64,000 nucleotides of DNA from QQWI01 sp964522015 (GCA_964522015.1 CAZFST010000002.1:62001-126000), one strand, 5' to 3'. Numbered from the stretch's first letter, positions 33,970-43,161 are shown. The notes: generated by a model from the sequence alone, not told the origin. Numbers and translations: made by a program.

Positions 33970-35148
33970 TCAACGACCTACAATCACCGCTTCGCCCATG
34001 CCACCACCAATACATAAGGTAGCTAGACCTGTTTTGGCGTCGCGCTTTCCCATTTCGTGAATCAATGATACCAAGATTCGAGCACCGCTGGCTCCGATTG
34101 GATGACCAAGGGCAATGGCACCGCCATTGACATTCGTAATGGTTGGATCCAATCCAAGCTCTTGTGATACAGCCAATGCCTGTGCTGCAAAGGCTTCATT
34201 GGCTTCCACTAGCTCAAGGTCAGCAATTTGAAGATTTGCTTTTGCAAGGGCTTTTCTGACAGCTGGAACAGGACCAATTCCCATTACCTCTGGTGCAACG
34301 CCAGCTGAAGCATGGCTTAAAACAGTGCAAAGTGGCGTGATACCTAGTTCTTTAGCTTTCTCAGCACTCATCAACACCAAACACGCAGCACCGTCATTGA
34401 TGCCCGAAGCATTACCAGCAGTGACTGAACCATCCTTTTGAAACGCTGGTCTTAAGGCCGCTAAACTTTCAAGTGTTGTGTCTTTTTTAATATATTCATC
34501 ACGGTCTACCACTGTTGGGTCACCTTTTCGCTGTGGGATTAATACCGGCACAATTTCATCTACAAACCGTCCAGTTTTGTCTGCTTCTGTTGCACGCATT
34601 TGAGAAGTGTAAGAAAATTGATCTTGTGCTTCTCTAGTAATTCCATAACGGGCGACTAAGTTTTCAGCAGTTTGACCCATATGGTAATTGTTAAACGCCT
34701 CCCAAAGACCGTCCCGAACCATGGTGTCGTAAAGTTGACCATCACCCATGCGCTGTCCCCATCTTGCTTCCTTAAGAACATAAGCAGCCTGGCTCATGTT
34801 TTCCATACCACCAGTCACAACGATTTCGTTATCGCCAGCTTGAATTGAGGCAACTGCTAAGGAAACCGATTTCAGACCGGATCCACAAATCATATTGATT
34901 GTCGTTGCCGGTGTCTCCACGCATAAACCAGCCATAATCATGGCTTGACGGGCAACACCTTGACCATGTCCAGCTTGTAAGACACAGCCCATGATGATTT
35001 CGTTGACCAATTCTGGCTTGAGGTCAATTCGCTCAAGTGCGGCTTTAATCACAGTTGCACCCAATGTTTGTGGTGTAACCTTTGCTAACTGACCTCCAAA
35101 TGAACCGACTGCAGTACGCACTGCCGATACGATCACAACTTCTCTCAT
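33970..35148 (-). CDS. thlA: Acetyl-CoA acetyltransferase (thiolase)
   Basis: Condenses two acetyl-CoA to acetoacetyl-CoA, the first step of butyrate formation. The 392 residues have the nucleophilic Cys in NMICGSGLKSVSLA, the GGAIALGHPIGASGARI motif with the catalytic His, and the second Cys in CIGGGMGEAVIV. The start has TTGGAGG upstream. It fits with the butyrate kinase at the left edge. A marR gene follows at once. Confidence 0.95.
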   Translation of the reverse strand: MREVVIVSAVRTAVGSFGGQLAKVTPQTLGATVIKAALERIDLKPELVNEIIMGCVLQAGHGQGVARQAMIMAGLCVETPATTINMICGSGLKSVSLAVASIQAGDNEIVVTGGMENMSQAAYVLKEARWGQRMGDGQLYDTMVRDGLWEAFNNYHMGQTAENLVARYGITREAQDQFSYTSQMRATEADKTGRFVDEIVPVLIPQRKGDPTVVDRDEYIKKDTTLESLAALRPAFQKDGSVTAGNASGINDGAACLVLMSAEKAKELGITPLCTVLSHASAGVAPEVMGIGPVPAVRKALAKANLQIADLELVEANEAFAAQALAVSQELGLDPTITNVNGGAIALGHPIGASGARILVSLIHEMGKRDAKTGLATLCIGGGMGEAVIVGR

Positions 35149-35344
35149 ACCAATACCTCCAAGTTTTTTGTGTTGTTAATGGGATGCCCTGTTACTAGGC
35201 ACCTTTTATAGCTATGCTCTGCAGAGATTTAGGTGAACCATTCCCAAATCTCAATTTGCTTCAATAGGTTTTTTTGTGAAACTTAAACGCTTTTCAAAAT
35301 CCCCAATTGACAAGCAAATCATAGGCTGATTATACCACAAAGCA
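35149..35344 (-). promoter_or_regulatory. Promoter and leader of the thiolase-marR unit
   Basis: The minus strand has an extended -10, TGGTATAAT (about 35329-35337). The ~180-nt leader contains a hairpin GAGATTT..AAATCTC (35224-35252) and a single Rex-type half-site TTGTTAA (about 35174); a second half is not seen. Confidence 0.5.
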
Positions 35345-35385
35345 CAAAAAATCCGCAACTTATCGTGATTGCGGATTTTTTACGT
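35345..35385 (-). terminator. Intrinsic terminator after rex
   Basis: AAAAATCCGCAA pairs with TTGCGGATTTTT, with T6 following on the minus strand. Confidence 0.9.
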
Positions 35386-35412
35386 TTTATTATTTATTAG
35401 CACTTTTACAAA

Positions 35413-36042
35413 CTATTTTTTAGCACCTTTTAAGAAATACGAAATTGTGAATAAATCCTCAATCAAATGAACATTTTCTACAACAATCTCTTCTGGTAGC
35501 TTTAAATCAATTGGCGCGAAATTCCAAATCGCCTTTATCCCATGATCCACAAGGTTCTGGGCAATATTTTGAGCAGCATCTTTATTGGTGCATATGAAGG
35601 CAATGTCAATCTCATGATCTTTCAGATAATCACCCACTGCTTCAATGTCTCTAACTTCCACGTCTCTAATTTTGAGGCCAATCAAGCGAGGGTTTAAGTC
35701 AAACATGGATTGCAATTTGAAGCCAAATTTTTCAAAGCTTGAATAATTAGCAAGGGCCTGTCCAAGATTGCCAGCACCGATAATAATGGTGTTATAATCT
35801 CCTGTTAAACCCAGAATCCGTCCAATTTCCTGGTAAAGTTCTTCAACATTGTAGCCATAACCCTGTTGACCAAAACCACCAAAATTATTGAGGTCCTGTC
35901 TGATTTGTGATGCAGTGAAGCCCATGATTTCACTGAGTTCTTTTGAAGAAATTCGCTTAACGTCCTTTTCAAGTAACTCTCGTAAATAACGATGGTACTT
36001 AGGAAGTCTTTTAATCACAGCTCGAGATATTTTTTCGCTCAT
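35413..36042 (-). CDS. rex: Redox-sensing transcriptional repressor Rex
   Basis: DNA-binding sensor of the NADH/NAD+ ratio that represses fermentation and respiration genes. The 209 residues have an N-terminal winged helix (LPKYHRYLRELLEKDVKRIS and GFTASQIRQDLNNFGGFGQQG) and a Rossmann domain IIIGAGNLGQALANY. The ATG at 36042 (MSEKISRAV) has GGGTGG upstream; the longer reading is rejected. It is monocistronic. A matching operator-like sequence lies in the gdhA leader. Confidence 0.97.
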   Translation of the reverse strand: MSEKISRAVIKRLPKYHRYLRELLEKDVKRISSKELSEIMGFTASQIRQDLNNFGGFGQQGYGYNVEELYQEIGRILGLTGDYNTIIIGAGNLGQALANYSSFEKFGFKLQSMFDLNPRLIGLKIRDVEVRDIEAVGDYLKDHEIDIAFICTNKDAAQNIAQNLVDHGIKAIWNFAPIDLKLPEEIVVENVHLIEDLFTISYFLKGAKK

Positions 36043-36153
36043 AAGATACCACCCATTTTCTATAAAAATTGAATTAGCCAACACCGATTACCGAAACGCG
36101 ATCATTATTTTGAAATAATTATATCATCCCGTTAAATACCTGTCAAACCTTGT

Positions 36154-36221
36154 CATTCCACCACTGCAGTTGTGTCATTAAACTACTAGTGTTGTTGCCA
36201 TCGAACTACTAGAGTTGTTGT
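36154..36221. repeat. Three tandem 22-23 bp repeats between rex and the ABC-F gene
   Basis: Units at 36154-36175, 36176-36198 and 36199-36221. Units 2 and 3 differ at only a few positions (AACTACTAG(T/A)GTTGTTG is shared); unit 1 is diverged. They lie just upstream of an extended -10 (TGGTAAAAT, 36230-36238) for the ABC-F gene and may affect its promoter. Confidence 0.75.
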
Positions 36222-36257
36222 CGTTTTTCTGGTAAAATAGCCTAGAGGTGATAACCA

Positions 36258-38168
36258 ATGATTGCTCTATCTTTTAGTCAAGTAACAAAACAATATGATG
36301 ACCAAGTGGTTCTTGATAAACTTTCCTTTTCCATCAACACACAAGATCGCTTAGGGCTTATCGGCAGAAACGGGGCTGGAAAAACCACTATTTTACGGCT
36401 GATTGCCAATAGTGAAACCCCAGATGACGGGATGATCTTTAAGGATTCAAAGCTGAAAATCGGCTATATGCAACAGACTGACGCGGATTTTAGCCATCAC
36501 ACCCTGCTGACTTTCTGTATGGAAGCCTTTACGGACCTGCTCCATATGGAAGACCAGCTCAGTGCCATGGAAAAAGAAATGGCCGCATTTACCACCGACA
36601 ACGATGACTTCCACCGTTTTATGACCAATTACGAACAGCTCACCCACAAATTTGACCATTTGGGGGGCTATCTCTTTCGCTCTAAGATCAGAGGCATCTT
36701 AACGGGTCTGGGCTTTTCTGACGAGGCCCACCAGCGCCAAGTGGCAGAACTCAGCGGTGGTCAGCTGGCTCGCTTAAAGTTGGCAAGGCTTTTAATTGAC
36801 GAGCCTGAAATCCTGATTCTGGACGAACCTACCAACCATTTAGATATCGCTACCACCAATTGGTTGGAAAGTTATCTAAAAAACTACCCCCATACTCTGA
36901 TTTTAGTCTCCCATGACCGCTATTTCCTTGATAATGTTTGCACAAAGATTATGGAAATGGAAGTGGGCAAAGGCATGCTCTACGAGGGCAATTATACGGC
37001 CTTTAAAAAGAAAAAAGCTGCGCAGATCGAGCAGATTCAGCGCCAGCACGAAAAAGCGGTTTCAGAAAAGGCCAAGCAAGAGGCTCTGATCAGGAAATTC
37101 AAGCAACACGGCACGGAAAAACTCGCCAAGCGCGCCAAGAGTAGAGAAAAGCGCCTGAGCCACATGATCGTTCCAGACACCATTCAGACAAATACCAACA
37201 AGATGAAACTCTCCCTTAAAACAGCCCATGCATCAGGCACTGAAGTCCTTCACGTGGAGGGCCTGAGTAAAGCCTACGATGATGTGGACGTTTTAAAGAA
37301 TGTGAATTTTAATTTGTTCAAGGGTGAAAAGGTGGGCCTGATTGGTCAGAATGGTTCCGGAAAGACGACGTTATTCCGTATTCTAGAGGGGTCTGTGGAC
37401 TTTGATCAGGGGGATATACAATTTGGACATCAGCTGATGATGGCTTATTATGACCAGACCCATGAGGATTTGAATCCTGAAAACAATGTGGTGGAAGAGA
37501 TACACGACTTTGTGCCCCAAATGACCCAGGAAGAAATCCGGACCCTCCTTGGGCGGTTTTTGTTTAGCAATGACGAGGTTTTTAAGCCCATTCCGGTTTT
37601 AAGCGGTGGGGAGCGGGCTCGGGTCATGCTGACAAAACTATTTTTGACTGAAGCGAACTTTTTGCTCTTGGATGAGCCCACCAACCATTTAGACCTATAC
37701 AGCAAAGAGGTTCTTGAAGATGCCCTAATGGACTTTGAGGGGACCCTTCTGGTGATTTCCCATGACCGTTACTTTTTGGATCGGATTTGTTCGCAAATTC
37801 TTGAAATTGAGAATGGGGAAACCACATTGTACCACGGTGATTATTCTTACTTTTTAGAGAAAAAGGCGGCCCTAAAGGTTGTTGAAGACCCTGATGCCAT
37901 CAGTCAAACCAAGACAGAAAAGAAATTGGATAAGAAAAAAGAGCGGGAAAATATCAATAAGCGCAAGGATCAGCAGAATCAGATCAACGCCATAGAAGCC
38001 CGCATCGCATCCCTTGAGGAGAGCCTGGAGACCATCGCCCACCAGCTATGTGACGAGACTATTTATAGCGATCCAGAGAAAACTAAGGCCATACTCGCAG
38101 CCCAGAAGTCCCATCAGAAAGAGCTTGATCAGGCTTATGAAGACTGGTCAGAGCTAACAGAGGCATAA
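36258..38168 (+). CDS. ABC-F family ATPase (ribosome-associated)
   Basis: Soluble tandem ABC protein of 636 residues acting on ribosomes. Domain 1 has GRNGAGKTT, LSGGQLARLKLA and LILDEPTNHLD; domain 2 has GQNGSGKTT, LSGGERARVML and LLLDEPTNHLD. A linker of about 80 residues rich in Lys/Arg/Gln (the P-site tRNA interaction motif region) joins them, and a Lys-rich C-terminal coiled coil follows (about 550-630). It has no membrane segment. The layout matches the YdiF/Uup group; a role in antibiotic protection or translation relief cannot be decided from sequence. Confidence 0.92.
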   Translation: MIALSFSQVTKQYDDQVVLDKLSFSINTQDRLGLIGRNGAGKTTILRLIANSETPDDGMIFKDSKLKIGYMQQTDADFSHHTLLTFCMEAFTDLLHMEDQLSAMEKEMAAFTTDNDDFHRFMTNYEQLTHKFDHLGGYLFRSKIRGILTGLGFSDEAHQRQVAELSGGQLARLKLARLLIDEPEILILDEPTNHLDIATTNWLESYLKNYPHTLILVSHDRYFLDNVCTKIMEMEVGKGMLYEGNYTAFKKKKAAQIEQIQRQHEKAVSEKAKQEALIRKFKQHGTEKLAKRAKSREKRLSHMIVPDTIQTNTNKMKLSLKTAHASGTEVLHVEGLSKAYDDVDVLKNVNFNLFKGEKVGLIGQNGSGKTTLFRILEGSVDFDQGDIQFGHQLMMAYYDQTHEDLNPENNVVEEIHDFVPQMTQEEIRTLLGRFLFSNDEVFKPIPVLSGGERARVMLTKLFLTEANFLLLDEPTNHLDLYSKEVLEDALMDFEGTLLVISHDRYFLDRICSQILEIENGETTLYHGDYSYFLEKKAALKVVEDPDAISQTKTEKKLDKKKERENINKRKDQQNQINAIEARIASLEESLETIAHQLCDETIYSDPEKTKAILAAQKSHQKELDQAYEDWSELTEA

Positions 38169-38189
38169 AAGTACTTCACTACCTTAGCC

Positions 38190-38267
38190 AAAATCAAAGA
38201 CCTACCCTTCTACCTAGCATCGCCTGTTGCGCTGCTTTTTACGGTATCAGGGCAGGTCTTTGATTTT
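38190..38267 (+). repeat. Interspersed palindromic element, copy A
   Basis: A 14-bp perfect outer stem (AAAATCAAAGACCT with its complement, 38190-38203 and 38254-38267) encloses an interior with AGCATCGCCTGTTGCGCTGC. The same element occurs inverted at 39865-39930, with a shared outer GACCTACCC and the same inner block. Placed after the ABC-F gene, it could also terminate it. Confidence 0.85.
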
Positions 38268-38518
38268 GTTAGTGAGTGAAGCCTTTTATGGACTCTTTTT
38301 CGACTCTATAATGACTATTTGGCGATAGCTATTTGCCGCTGCAGCTTATCGCGCGAGGTGATGCTTTTTTTGCTTTGCATAACTTGGCTATTCAGATCGG
38401 TGCTTGTATGCCTTTATTTCACCTAATTATGTTGAAAGACTGTTTACGAACTGTTAAAATATAGACGTATCCACTTAAAATTCACACAGGACTTGAGAAC
38501 GATTTAAGGAGAAGGTAA
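38268..38518 (+). promoter_or_regulatory. Intergenic region with GNAT promoter
   Basis: TTGAAA, 17 bases, TAAAAT (38432-38460) precedes the acetyltransferase gene, whose ribosome site is AAGGAGAAGG. The first ~160 bp show no recognisable gene or element. Confidence 0.7.
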
Positions 38519-39088
38519 ATGATTCTTGAAAATGAACGGATTGTGCTGCGGGACTTCAAAGCCAGTGATATTGAAGATATGATCCACTGGGAGCTGGTTG
38601 AAACCGAGTGGCAAAACTGGGATGCGCCGTGGTTATCCGCTGATGAACCCCCATTTGATGCCCAGGCTTATAGGGCTGAGAAGATGGCGTGGCTTGATAA
38701 GGCCAAGGACGAAAACCGCAAGCGGTGGCGCTTGGAAATTGAGACAAAAGTCGACAATCCGCGGCACATCGGTTGGGTCAGCGCCTATAGCATCGATGAG
38801 GACTTCATCTATACAAGTGGCGATGGTCACACCACGGTGGGCATTGATATTTGCGACATGAGCGCCCGGGGACAGGGCTATGCCTACGAGGCATGGAAAC
38901 TGTGGATTGAGCATTTAGAAGCCCGAGGTGAAGGCGACATCTACACCCAGACTTGGTCGGGTAATGTACGGGTGATAGGACTTATGAAAAAACTAGGCTT
39001 TGTTGAAGTGAAGCGTAAAGTTGACTTCAGGACAGTTAATGGCCAGTTATATGATGGGCTAACGTTCAAAAGATGCACTAAGGCATAG
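38519..39088 (+). CDS. GNAT-family N-acetyltransferase
   Basis: 189 residues of the RimJ/RimL-like GNAT group. It opens MILENERIVLRDFKASDIED and has the acetyl-CoA loop region ICDMSARGQGYAYEAWKL (the R-G-x-G-x-A turn) and late VIGLMKKLGFVEVKRK. The substrate is unknown. The protein is unusually rich in Trp in its first 60 residues. It is a single-gene unit with its own promoter. Confidence 0.88.
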   Translation: MILENERIVLRDFKASDIEDMIHWELVETEWQNWDAPWLSADEPPFDAQAYRAEKMAWLDKAKDENRKRWRLEIETKVDNPRHIGWVSAYSIDEDFIYTSGDGHTTVGIDICDMSARGQGYAYEAWKLWIEHLEARGEGDIYTQTWSGNVRVIGLMKKLGFVEVKRKVDFRTVNGQLYDGLTFKRCTKA

Positions 39089-39295
39089 CACTAACTAAAA
39101 AGTGAAATCATCTACTGCAGCACTTTAATGAGCCCCCATAAATCGCAAGTTTACCTTTTAAATCCTCCAGTTTTGATTCATTTTTTAAAAATTATGCTGG
39201 TTGCGGCTAACTGTCGTCTTGCTGTCGTAGACACGACTTTGGTTTTTCGTCTATAATTGACTCAACACCCGCAACACCTATTGGGAGGAGTCCTT

Positions 39296-39817
39296 ATGAA
39301 AATCAATTCTAGTATAATCAAAAAAATGCGTTCAGATAAAAGTTGGTCACAAGAGCAGCTCAGTGAATTGAGCGGATTGAGCCTTCGGACAATTCAGCGT
39401 CTTGAGAGTGGTGGCAATGCTTCCCTCGAATCCCTCAGAGCTTTAGCGGCTACCTTTGAAGTTGATGCCAACCAGTTGATGCACGACGATAGACAAGTTC
39501 CCATAACACCACTTGATGCGGTTAAGACCGGATTGATGTCTTTTACCGACTTTTCAGGCAAAGCGAGCCGCTATGAGTATTGGTGGTTTTTTCTATTTGT
39601 TGTGTTTGTCATGGCACTGGGCGCCATCATTCACGAAAAAGCATCTCAGATTGTTGACTTGATTCTCCTGATGCCACTTTTGGCAGCAGGGACTCGGAGA
39701 CTGAATGATATTGGCCGCAGCGGTTGGTTGCAACTCTTCCTGTTGGTACCATTTGGATTTATTATCGTCCTCTTCTATATGAACGAAAAAGCAAGTGAAA
39801 CAAAGACAGACTGGTAA
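39296..39817 (+). CDS. HTH (XRE) domain fused to a DUF805 membrane domain
   Basis: 173 residues. The first ~65 form an XRE helix-turn-helix (MRSDKSWSQEQLSELSGLSL, RTIQRLESG). The rest is DUF805: FSGKASRYEYWWFFLFVVF, then RRLNDIGRSGWLQLFLLVPF, with three or four membrane helices. It is thus a membrane-bound DNA-binding protein of unknown target. ATG 39296 has GGGAGGAG upstream and a TATAAT lies at about 39252; an ATG-less upstream extension is rejected. Confidence 0.85.
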   Translation: MKINSSIIKKMRSDKSWSQEQLSELSGLSLRTIQRLESGGNASLESLRALAATFEVDANQLMHDDRQVPITPLDAVKTGLMSFTDFSGKASRYEYWWFFLFVVFVMALGAIIHEKASQIVDLILLMPLLAAGTRRLNDIGRSGWLQLFLLVPFGFIIVLFYMNEKASETKTDW

Positions 39818-39864
39818 TAACGGACAAGTTGAAACAATAGAATTCTGTATCATTCGCAAAATTA

Positions 39865-39930
39865 AAAAGACCTACCCTAAGACCGAAAGCGCAGCGCAAC
39901 AGCGATGCTTGGTCTATGGGTAGGTCTTTT
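39865..39930 (-). repeat. Interspersed palindromic element, copy B
   Basis: A perfect 13-bp outer stem, AAAAGACCTACCC (39865-39877) with its complement (39918-39930). Its minus-strand interior AGCATCGCTGTTGCGCTGC is nearly identical to that of copy A, which is in the opposite orientation. No gene overlaps it; it lies ~50 bp after the HTH-DUF805 stop. Confidence 0.85.
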
Positions 39931-40049
39931 CAACTGGGTGAAATGCAAATACTAAGCCTTACTTATTCGTAAAAACCCTTGATTTAAATGCTCTGATTCT
40001 TGACATATGGTTGGCTACTAGTCAAACTGATGATTCTATGCACCAATAG

Positions 40050-40094
40050 AAACAGCCACTGGATGTCTTAAACACACCCAGTGGCTTATTTTTG
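40050..40094. terminator. Hairpin terminator between the HTH-DUF805 and DUF2680-type genes
   Basis: AGCCACTGG pairs with CCAGTGGCT over a 15-base loop, with TTATTTTTG on the plus side. It can serve either converging transcript. Confidence 0.7.
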
Positions 40095-40115
40095 TTAATT
40101 GCTATTTGTAAGTGT

Positions 40116-40676
40116 TTATTGTGGTGCCGTTACTGTGCCTGTAGTGTTAGTTGGGGTAGTCGTGCATGTGCCATTACCTGTGCCATTGTGCATGCCTCTG
40201 CCGCCAGCTTCTGTTCCTGTGTGCATGCCTCTGCCGCCCATGCCTTTGCCGCCATGACCTTTACCGCCCATGCCTTTGCCGCCCATGTTACCGTCGCCAA
40301 AGCCTAAGCCTAGACCCAATTTTTCCCCTTGTGTTCCTGTGCCATCGCAAGCTTCAACCCGGGCTTTGATAGTTACCATGGCTTTGTCAGCTTCAGCTTG
40401 TGTCATCTTGCCGTCTTTCACTCGTTGATCCAATATCGCTTTTTTAGCAGCTACCATTTTGTCTTGAAAAGCTTTTAAGACGTTGGCTTCTTTGGCAATT
40501 TCGCCAAGGGTCTTTTGACCTCTTTGGGCTAGAATTTGTGCTTCTGTTTGGCCTGTTAACTCTGACAAGGCGGTAACCGGGTTAAATACACCTGCATCTG
40601 CAAATACCATCATACCCATCATTAATACCAACATGGCACTGATTAACATTAAAATGCTTTTTTTAGTTTTCATCAT
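40116..40676 (-). CDS. Secreted DUF2680-like protein with Gly/Met/Lys-rich repeats
   Basis: 186 residues. A signal peptide (KKSILMLISAMLVLMMGMMVFADA) is followed by a DUF2680-type domain with the pattern ALSELTGQTEAQILAQRGQK and KMVAAKKAILDQRVKDGKMTQ. Then comes a low-complexity tail with repeated GGKGMGGKG and GGRGMH units ending in a Thr-rich C-terminus. The Met/His content suggests metal or surface binding. ATG 40676 has AAGGAG upstream; ATG 40673 is equally possible. It is downstream of an OmpR/kinase pair that may control it. Confidence 0.75.
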   Translation of the reverse strand: MMKTKKSILMLISAMLVLMMGMMVFADAGVFNPVTALSELTGQTEAQILAQRGQKTLGEIAKEANVLKAFQDKMVAAKKAILDQRVKDGKMTQAEADKAMVTIKARVEACDGTGTQGEKLGLGLGFGDGNMGGKGMGGKGHGGKGMGGRGMHTGTEAGGRGMHNGTGNGTCTTTPTNTTGTVTAPQ

Positions 40677-40756
40677 CAAATCTCCTTTCGATAGCCCTAG
40701 TATAGCAAGGACTTGTGATAGAAGTATGATGGTGATATGTCTAGGATGTGAAACTT

Positions 40757-42178
40757 TTAATCTTTCAAAGTCTTTTTCATCAGTTCAAAATCCAAGTTAA
40801 ATGTTGTGCCAACTCCCAGTGCGCTTTCCACAGAGCAGGTGATGCCTTGCAAGTGTGCTAATTGTTTGACAATGGCTAGGCCCAGGCCGGCACCGCTCAG
40901 ACTTAAGGCATCCTCTGAAATATCTGTATTCCCTTGGTAGTAGCGCTCCCAAATCCGCACCAAATCACTTTCCGCAATTCCCTTCCCCGTATCCACAACC
41001 GTTAAGCGTCCCAGCCCATTTCCTCTTTCACTGAGTAGGACTGTGATGTGACCCTTATCGGGGGTATGTTTTAGGGCATTGCTCAAGAGATTACTTAGCA
41101 TTTGCACCACCCGCCTTGGGTCTGCCAGTACTAGCATCTGCTGGCTTTGTGTCTCAAAGCTAAGACTCTGTCCACTGGACTCGGCAAGACCGGAAAACTT
41201 ATTGACCTGTGCCTGGCAAAGTCGTACCAAATCCGTTGGCTCACTGACCATCTTAACCGTTCCGGATTGCAACTGAGACAAATCCAAAAGAGATGTGACC
41301 AGTTCACTAAGCTTAATGGTTTCATCTAAAATCATGGCAATATGACCCTCTCTATGTTCAAGGTCTTGGTCTTTAAAATCCAAGAGCATTTCTGCATAGC
41401 CTCTAATAATACCAAGGGGGGTCCGAAGTTCGTGGGATACATTGGCAATCAGATCATTGCGGAGCACTTCAATCTTTCCAAGGGATTCGGTCATATGGTT
41501 GATGCTCTGGGCCAGTTCAAAGAGTTCATCCTTTCCCGTAACCACTGCTCTCACAGATAAATCTCCCTTAGCCACTTGGCGGACCGCCCCATTCAGATGA
41601 CGAATGGGACGTGTGAGTCTGATGGCCAAATAAACACCAATCCCCGAAGCGATGACAAAATGGATGGCAGCGATACCTAAAAGCTGTTTTTGTAATAACT
41701 TTACTGTTTGAGTAATGGATTCCACAGGCATACTGCCAACGATAATTCCCTTCTGGGGGATCTGCTGTGCATAGACCATCAACTTAGAATTTTGCCGCCC
41801 CAGAGCCGCCATGGCAAATACTTTACCCTCACTTGTGAGGGTTTCTAGGTAAGCGCCACTTAATAGGGTGGTTCCTACCAAATGCATGCGCCCCTTAGTA
41901 CTTTGATTGTTATATTGGAGTTTGCCAGTCTCATCGTACCATTCAACGTTGAGACCATACTGATAAGCTAGGGTGTCGGACTGCTCGGAAAACTGGACTA
42001 CGTCTGGATTTGTGGTAATTTGGGTGACTAGGGCTGCCACATTGGTCATCAGTCGCTTTTGTTGATCTTTGATGTAGGCTTTTTCCAGAAAAAAACCTTG
42101 GTAAACCCATAAAATCAGGGTTGTGATGATGCTAAGGAGGAGCATGGCCGCCATTAGTTTACTGGCTATTTTTTTCAT
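40757..42178 (-). CDS. Membrane sensor histidine kinase
   Basis: 473 residues: two membrane helices (about 7-28 and 165-185) flanking an extracellular sensor of ~135 residues, a HAMP linker, then H-box NVSHELRTPLGIIRGYAEML, N-box LLSNALKHTP and G boxes VDTGKGIAESD and GAGLGLAI. It is an orthodox kinase of the EnvZ/PhoR-like group. The ATG overlaps the regulator stop as ATGA, so the pair is coupled. The signal is unknown. Confidence 0.95.
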   Translation of the reverse strand: MKKIASKLMAAMLLLSIITTLILWVYQGFFLEKAYIKDQQKRLMTNVAALVTQITTNPDVVQFSEQSDTLAYQYGLNVEWYDETGKLQYNNQSTKGRMHLVGTTLLSGAYLETLTSEGKVFAMAALGRQNSKLMVYAQQIPQKGIIVGSMPVESITQTVKLLQKQLLGIAAIHFVIASGIGVYLAIRLTRPIRHLNGAVRQVAKGDLSVRAVVTGKDELFELAQSINHMTESLGKIEVLRNDLIANVSHELRTPLGIIRGYAEMLLDFKDQDLEHREGHIAMILDETIKLSELVTSLLDLSQLQSGTVKMVSEPTDLVRLCQAQVNKFSGLAESSGQSLSFETQSQQMLVLADPRRVVQMLSNLLSNALKHTPDKGHITVLLSERGNGLGRLTVVDTGKGIAESDLVRIWERYYQGNTDISEDALSLSGAGLGLAIVKQLAHLQGITCSVESALGVGTTFNLDFELMKKTLKD

Positions 42179-42876
42179 GGCTTAGCCGCCTTTTTCTCAG
42201 GTTCGTTTTGAGGTTCAAACCGATACCCCACGCCCCACACCGTCACCAACCAATGTTTCAGGGGGCCTAGGTTATCCCGCAGCATCTTCACATGGGTATC
42301 CACCGTTCGTTCTTCACCGTAAAAATCCACACCCCACACCCCATCTAAAATCTGCGCTCTTGAAAGGGCCTTGTGGGGGTTTTGCATCAGAAATTGCAGT
42401 AATTCAAATTCCTTTGGGGTCAACTTCAAGCGCTTGTCTTCAACAAAGACGTCTCTCGCGCTAAGGTCCAACCGTAGGGTTTCGAATTCTAAGTTTTGGC
42501 TGGGGACTTGTTCCGGTGTCGCCCGTCTTAAGACGACTTTTAGTCTTGCCATTAATTCTTTAGGGCTAAAGGGCTTGACCACATAATCGTCCACTCCCAG
42601 TTCAAAACCGAATAATCGGTCGTATTCTTCTCCCCTAGCAGTCAGAAGGATCACTGGGGTCTTGGAGGTTTGTCTCAGTTCCCTGAGCACCGTCCAGCCG
42701 TCGATAAAGGGCATCATCACATCCAGAATCACCGCATCAAAGGTGGCCTCACTGAGCCTTTCCAAGGCTTCTTTGCCATTGCAGGCTTCTGTGATTCGGT
42801 AGCCCTGGGCGGCTGAATAGGTTTTGATGATATCTCGGATTTTTGGATCGTCTTCTGCAATTAGAATATGTTGCAC
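42175..42876 (-). CDS. OmpR-family response regulator
   Basis: ~233 residues: receiver (EDDPKIRD, phospho-Asp in AVILDVMMPFIDG, Lys in YVVKPFSPKEL) and C-terminal winged helix (RLKLTPKEFELLQFLMQNPH, ERTVDTHVKMLRDNLG, WGVGYRFE). The start is a GTG at 42876 (reading MQHILIAEDD), placed by AGAGAGG 8 nt upstream; the GTG at 42885 sits on that site. First gene of the two-component operon. OmpR-type proteins bind direct repeats with ~11-bp period. Confidence 0.94.
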   Translation of the reverse strand: MQHILIAEDDPKIRDIIKTYSAAQGYRITEACNGKEALERLSEATFDAVILDVMMPFIDGWTVLRELRQTSKTPVILLTARGEEYDRLFGFELGVDDYVVKPFSPKELMARLKVVLRRATPEQVPSQNLEFETLRLDLSARDVFVEDKRLKLTPKEFELLQFLMQNPHKALSRAQILDGVWGVDFYGEERTVDTHVKMLRDNLGPLKHWLVTVWGVGYRFEPQNEPEKKAAKP

Positions 42877-43161
42877 ACTGGTCACCTCTCTGTGTGTTGC
42901 TGACTCATATTGTTTGACGCTACATTTGCTTTTATACCCATGTTAACATACAAGTGTGACAAAATTGTGTGTAGGTTTCAATGTAAATTTCTGAGTCCCT
43001 TATGGGCATAAAAAAAAGATATCCCCAGTATCCACAGGTCTATCCACATGTAAATCACATATTAAGTTTAGTGGTACGGGGTGTTAAAAGCGACTTCTAA
43101 CACCCTAAAATAGCTGATGCCCTGAACCATCTGATGCGAATCAGATGATGCCATCTCTCAA
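42877..43161. other. Intergenic region with paired DnaA-box-like sites and hairpins
   Basis: Two sites one base off the DnaA box TTATCCACA occur 12 bp apart: GTATCCACA (43028-43036) and CTATCCACA (43040-43048). Two hairpins without T runs follow the tsaD stop: GGGTGTTA..TAACACCC (about 43080-43106) and CATCTGAT..ATCAGATG (about 43130-43148). No gene is evident. Confidence 0.45.

Noticed and set aside
35165..35185. Rex operator upstream of thiolase
   Set aside because: Only one half-site (TTGTTAA) is present; the other half does not match.
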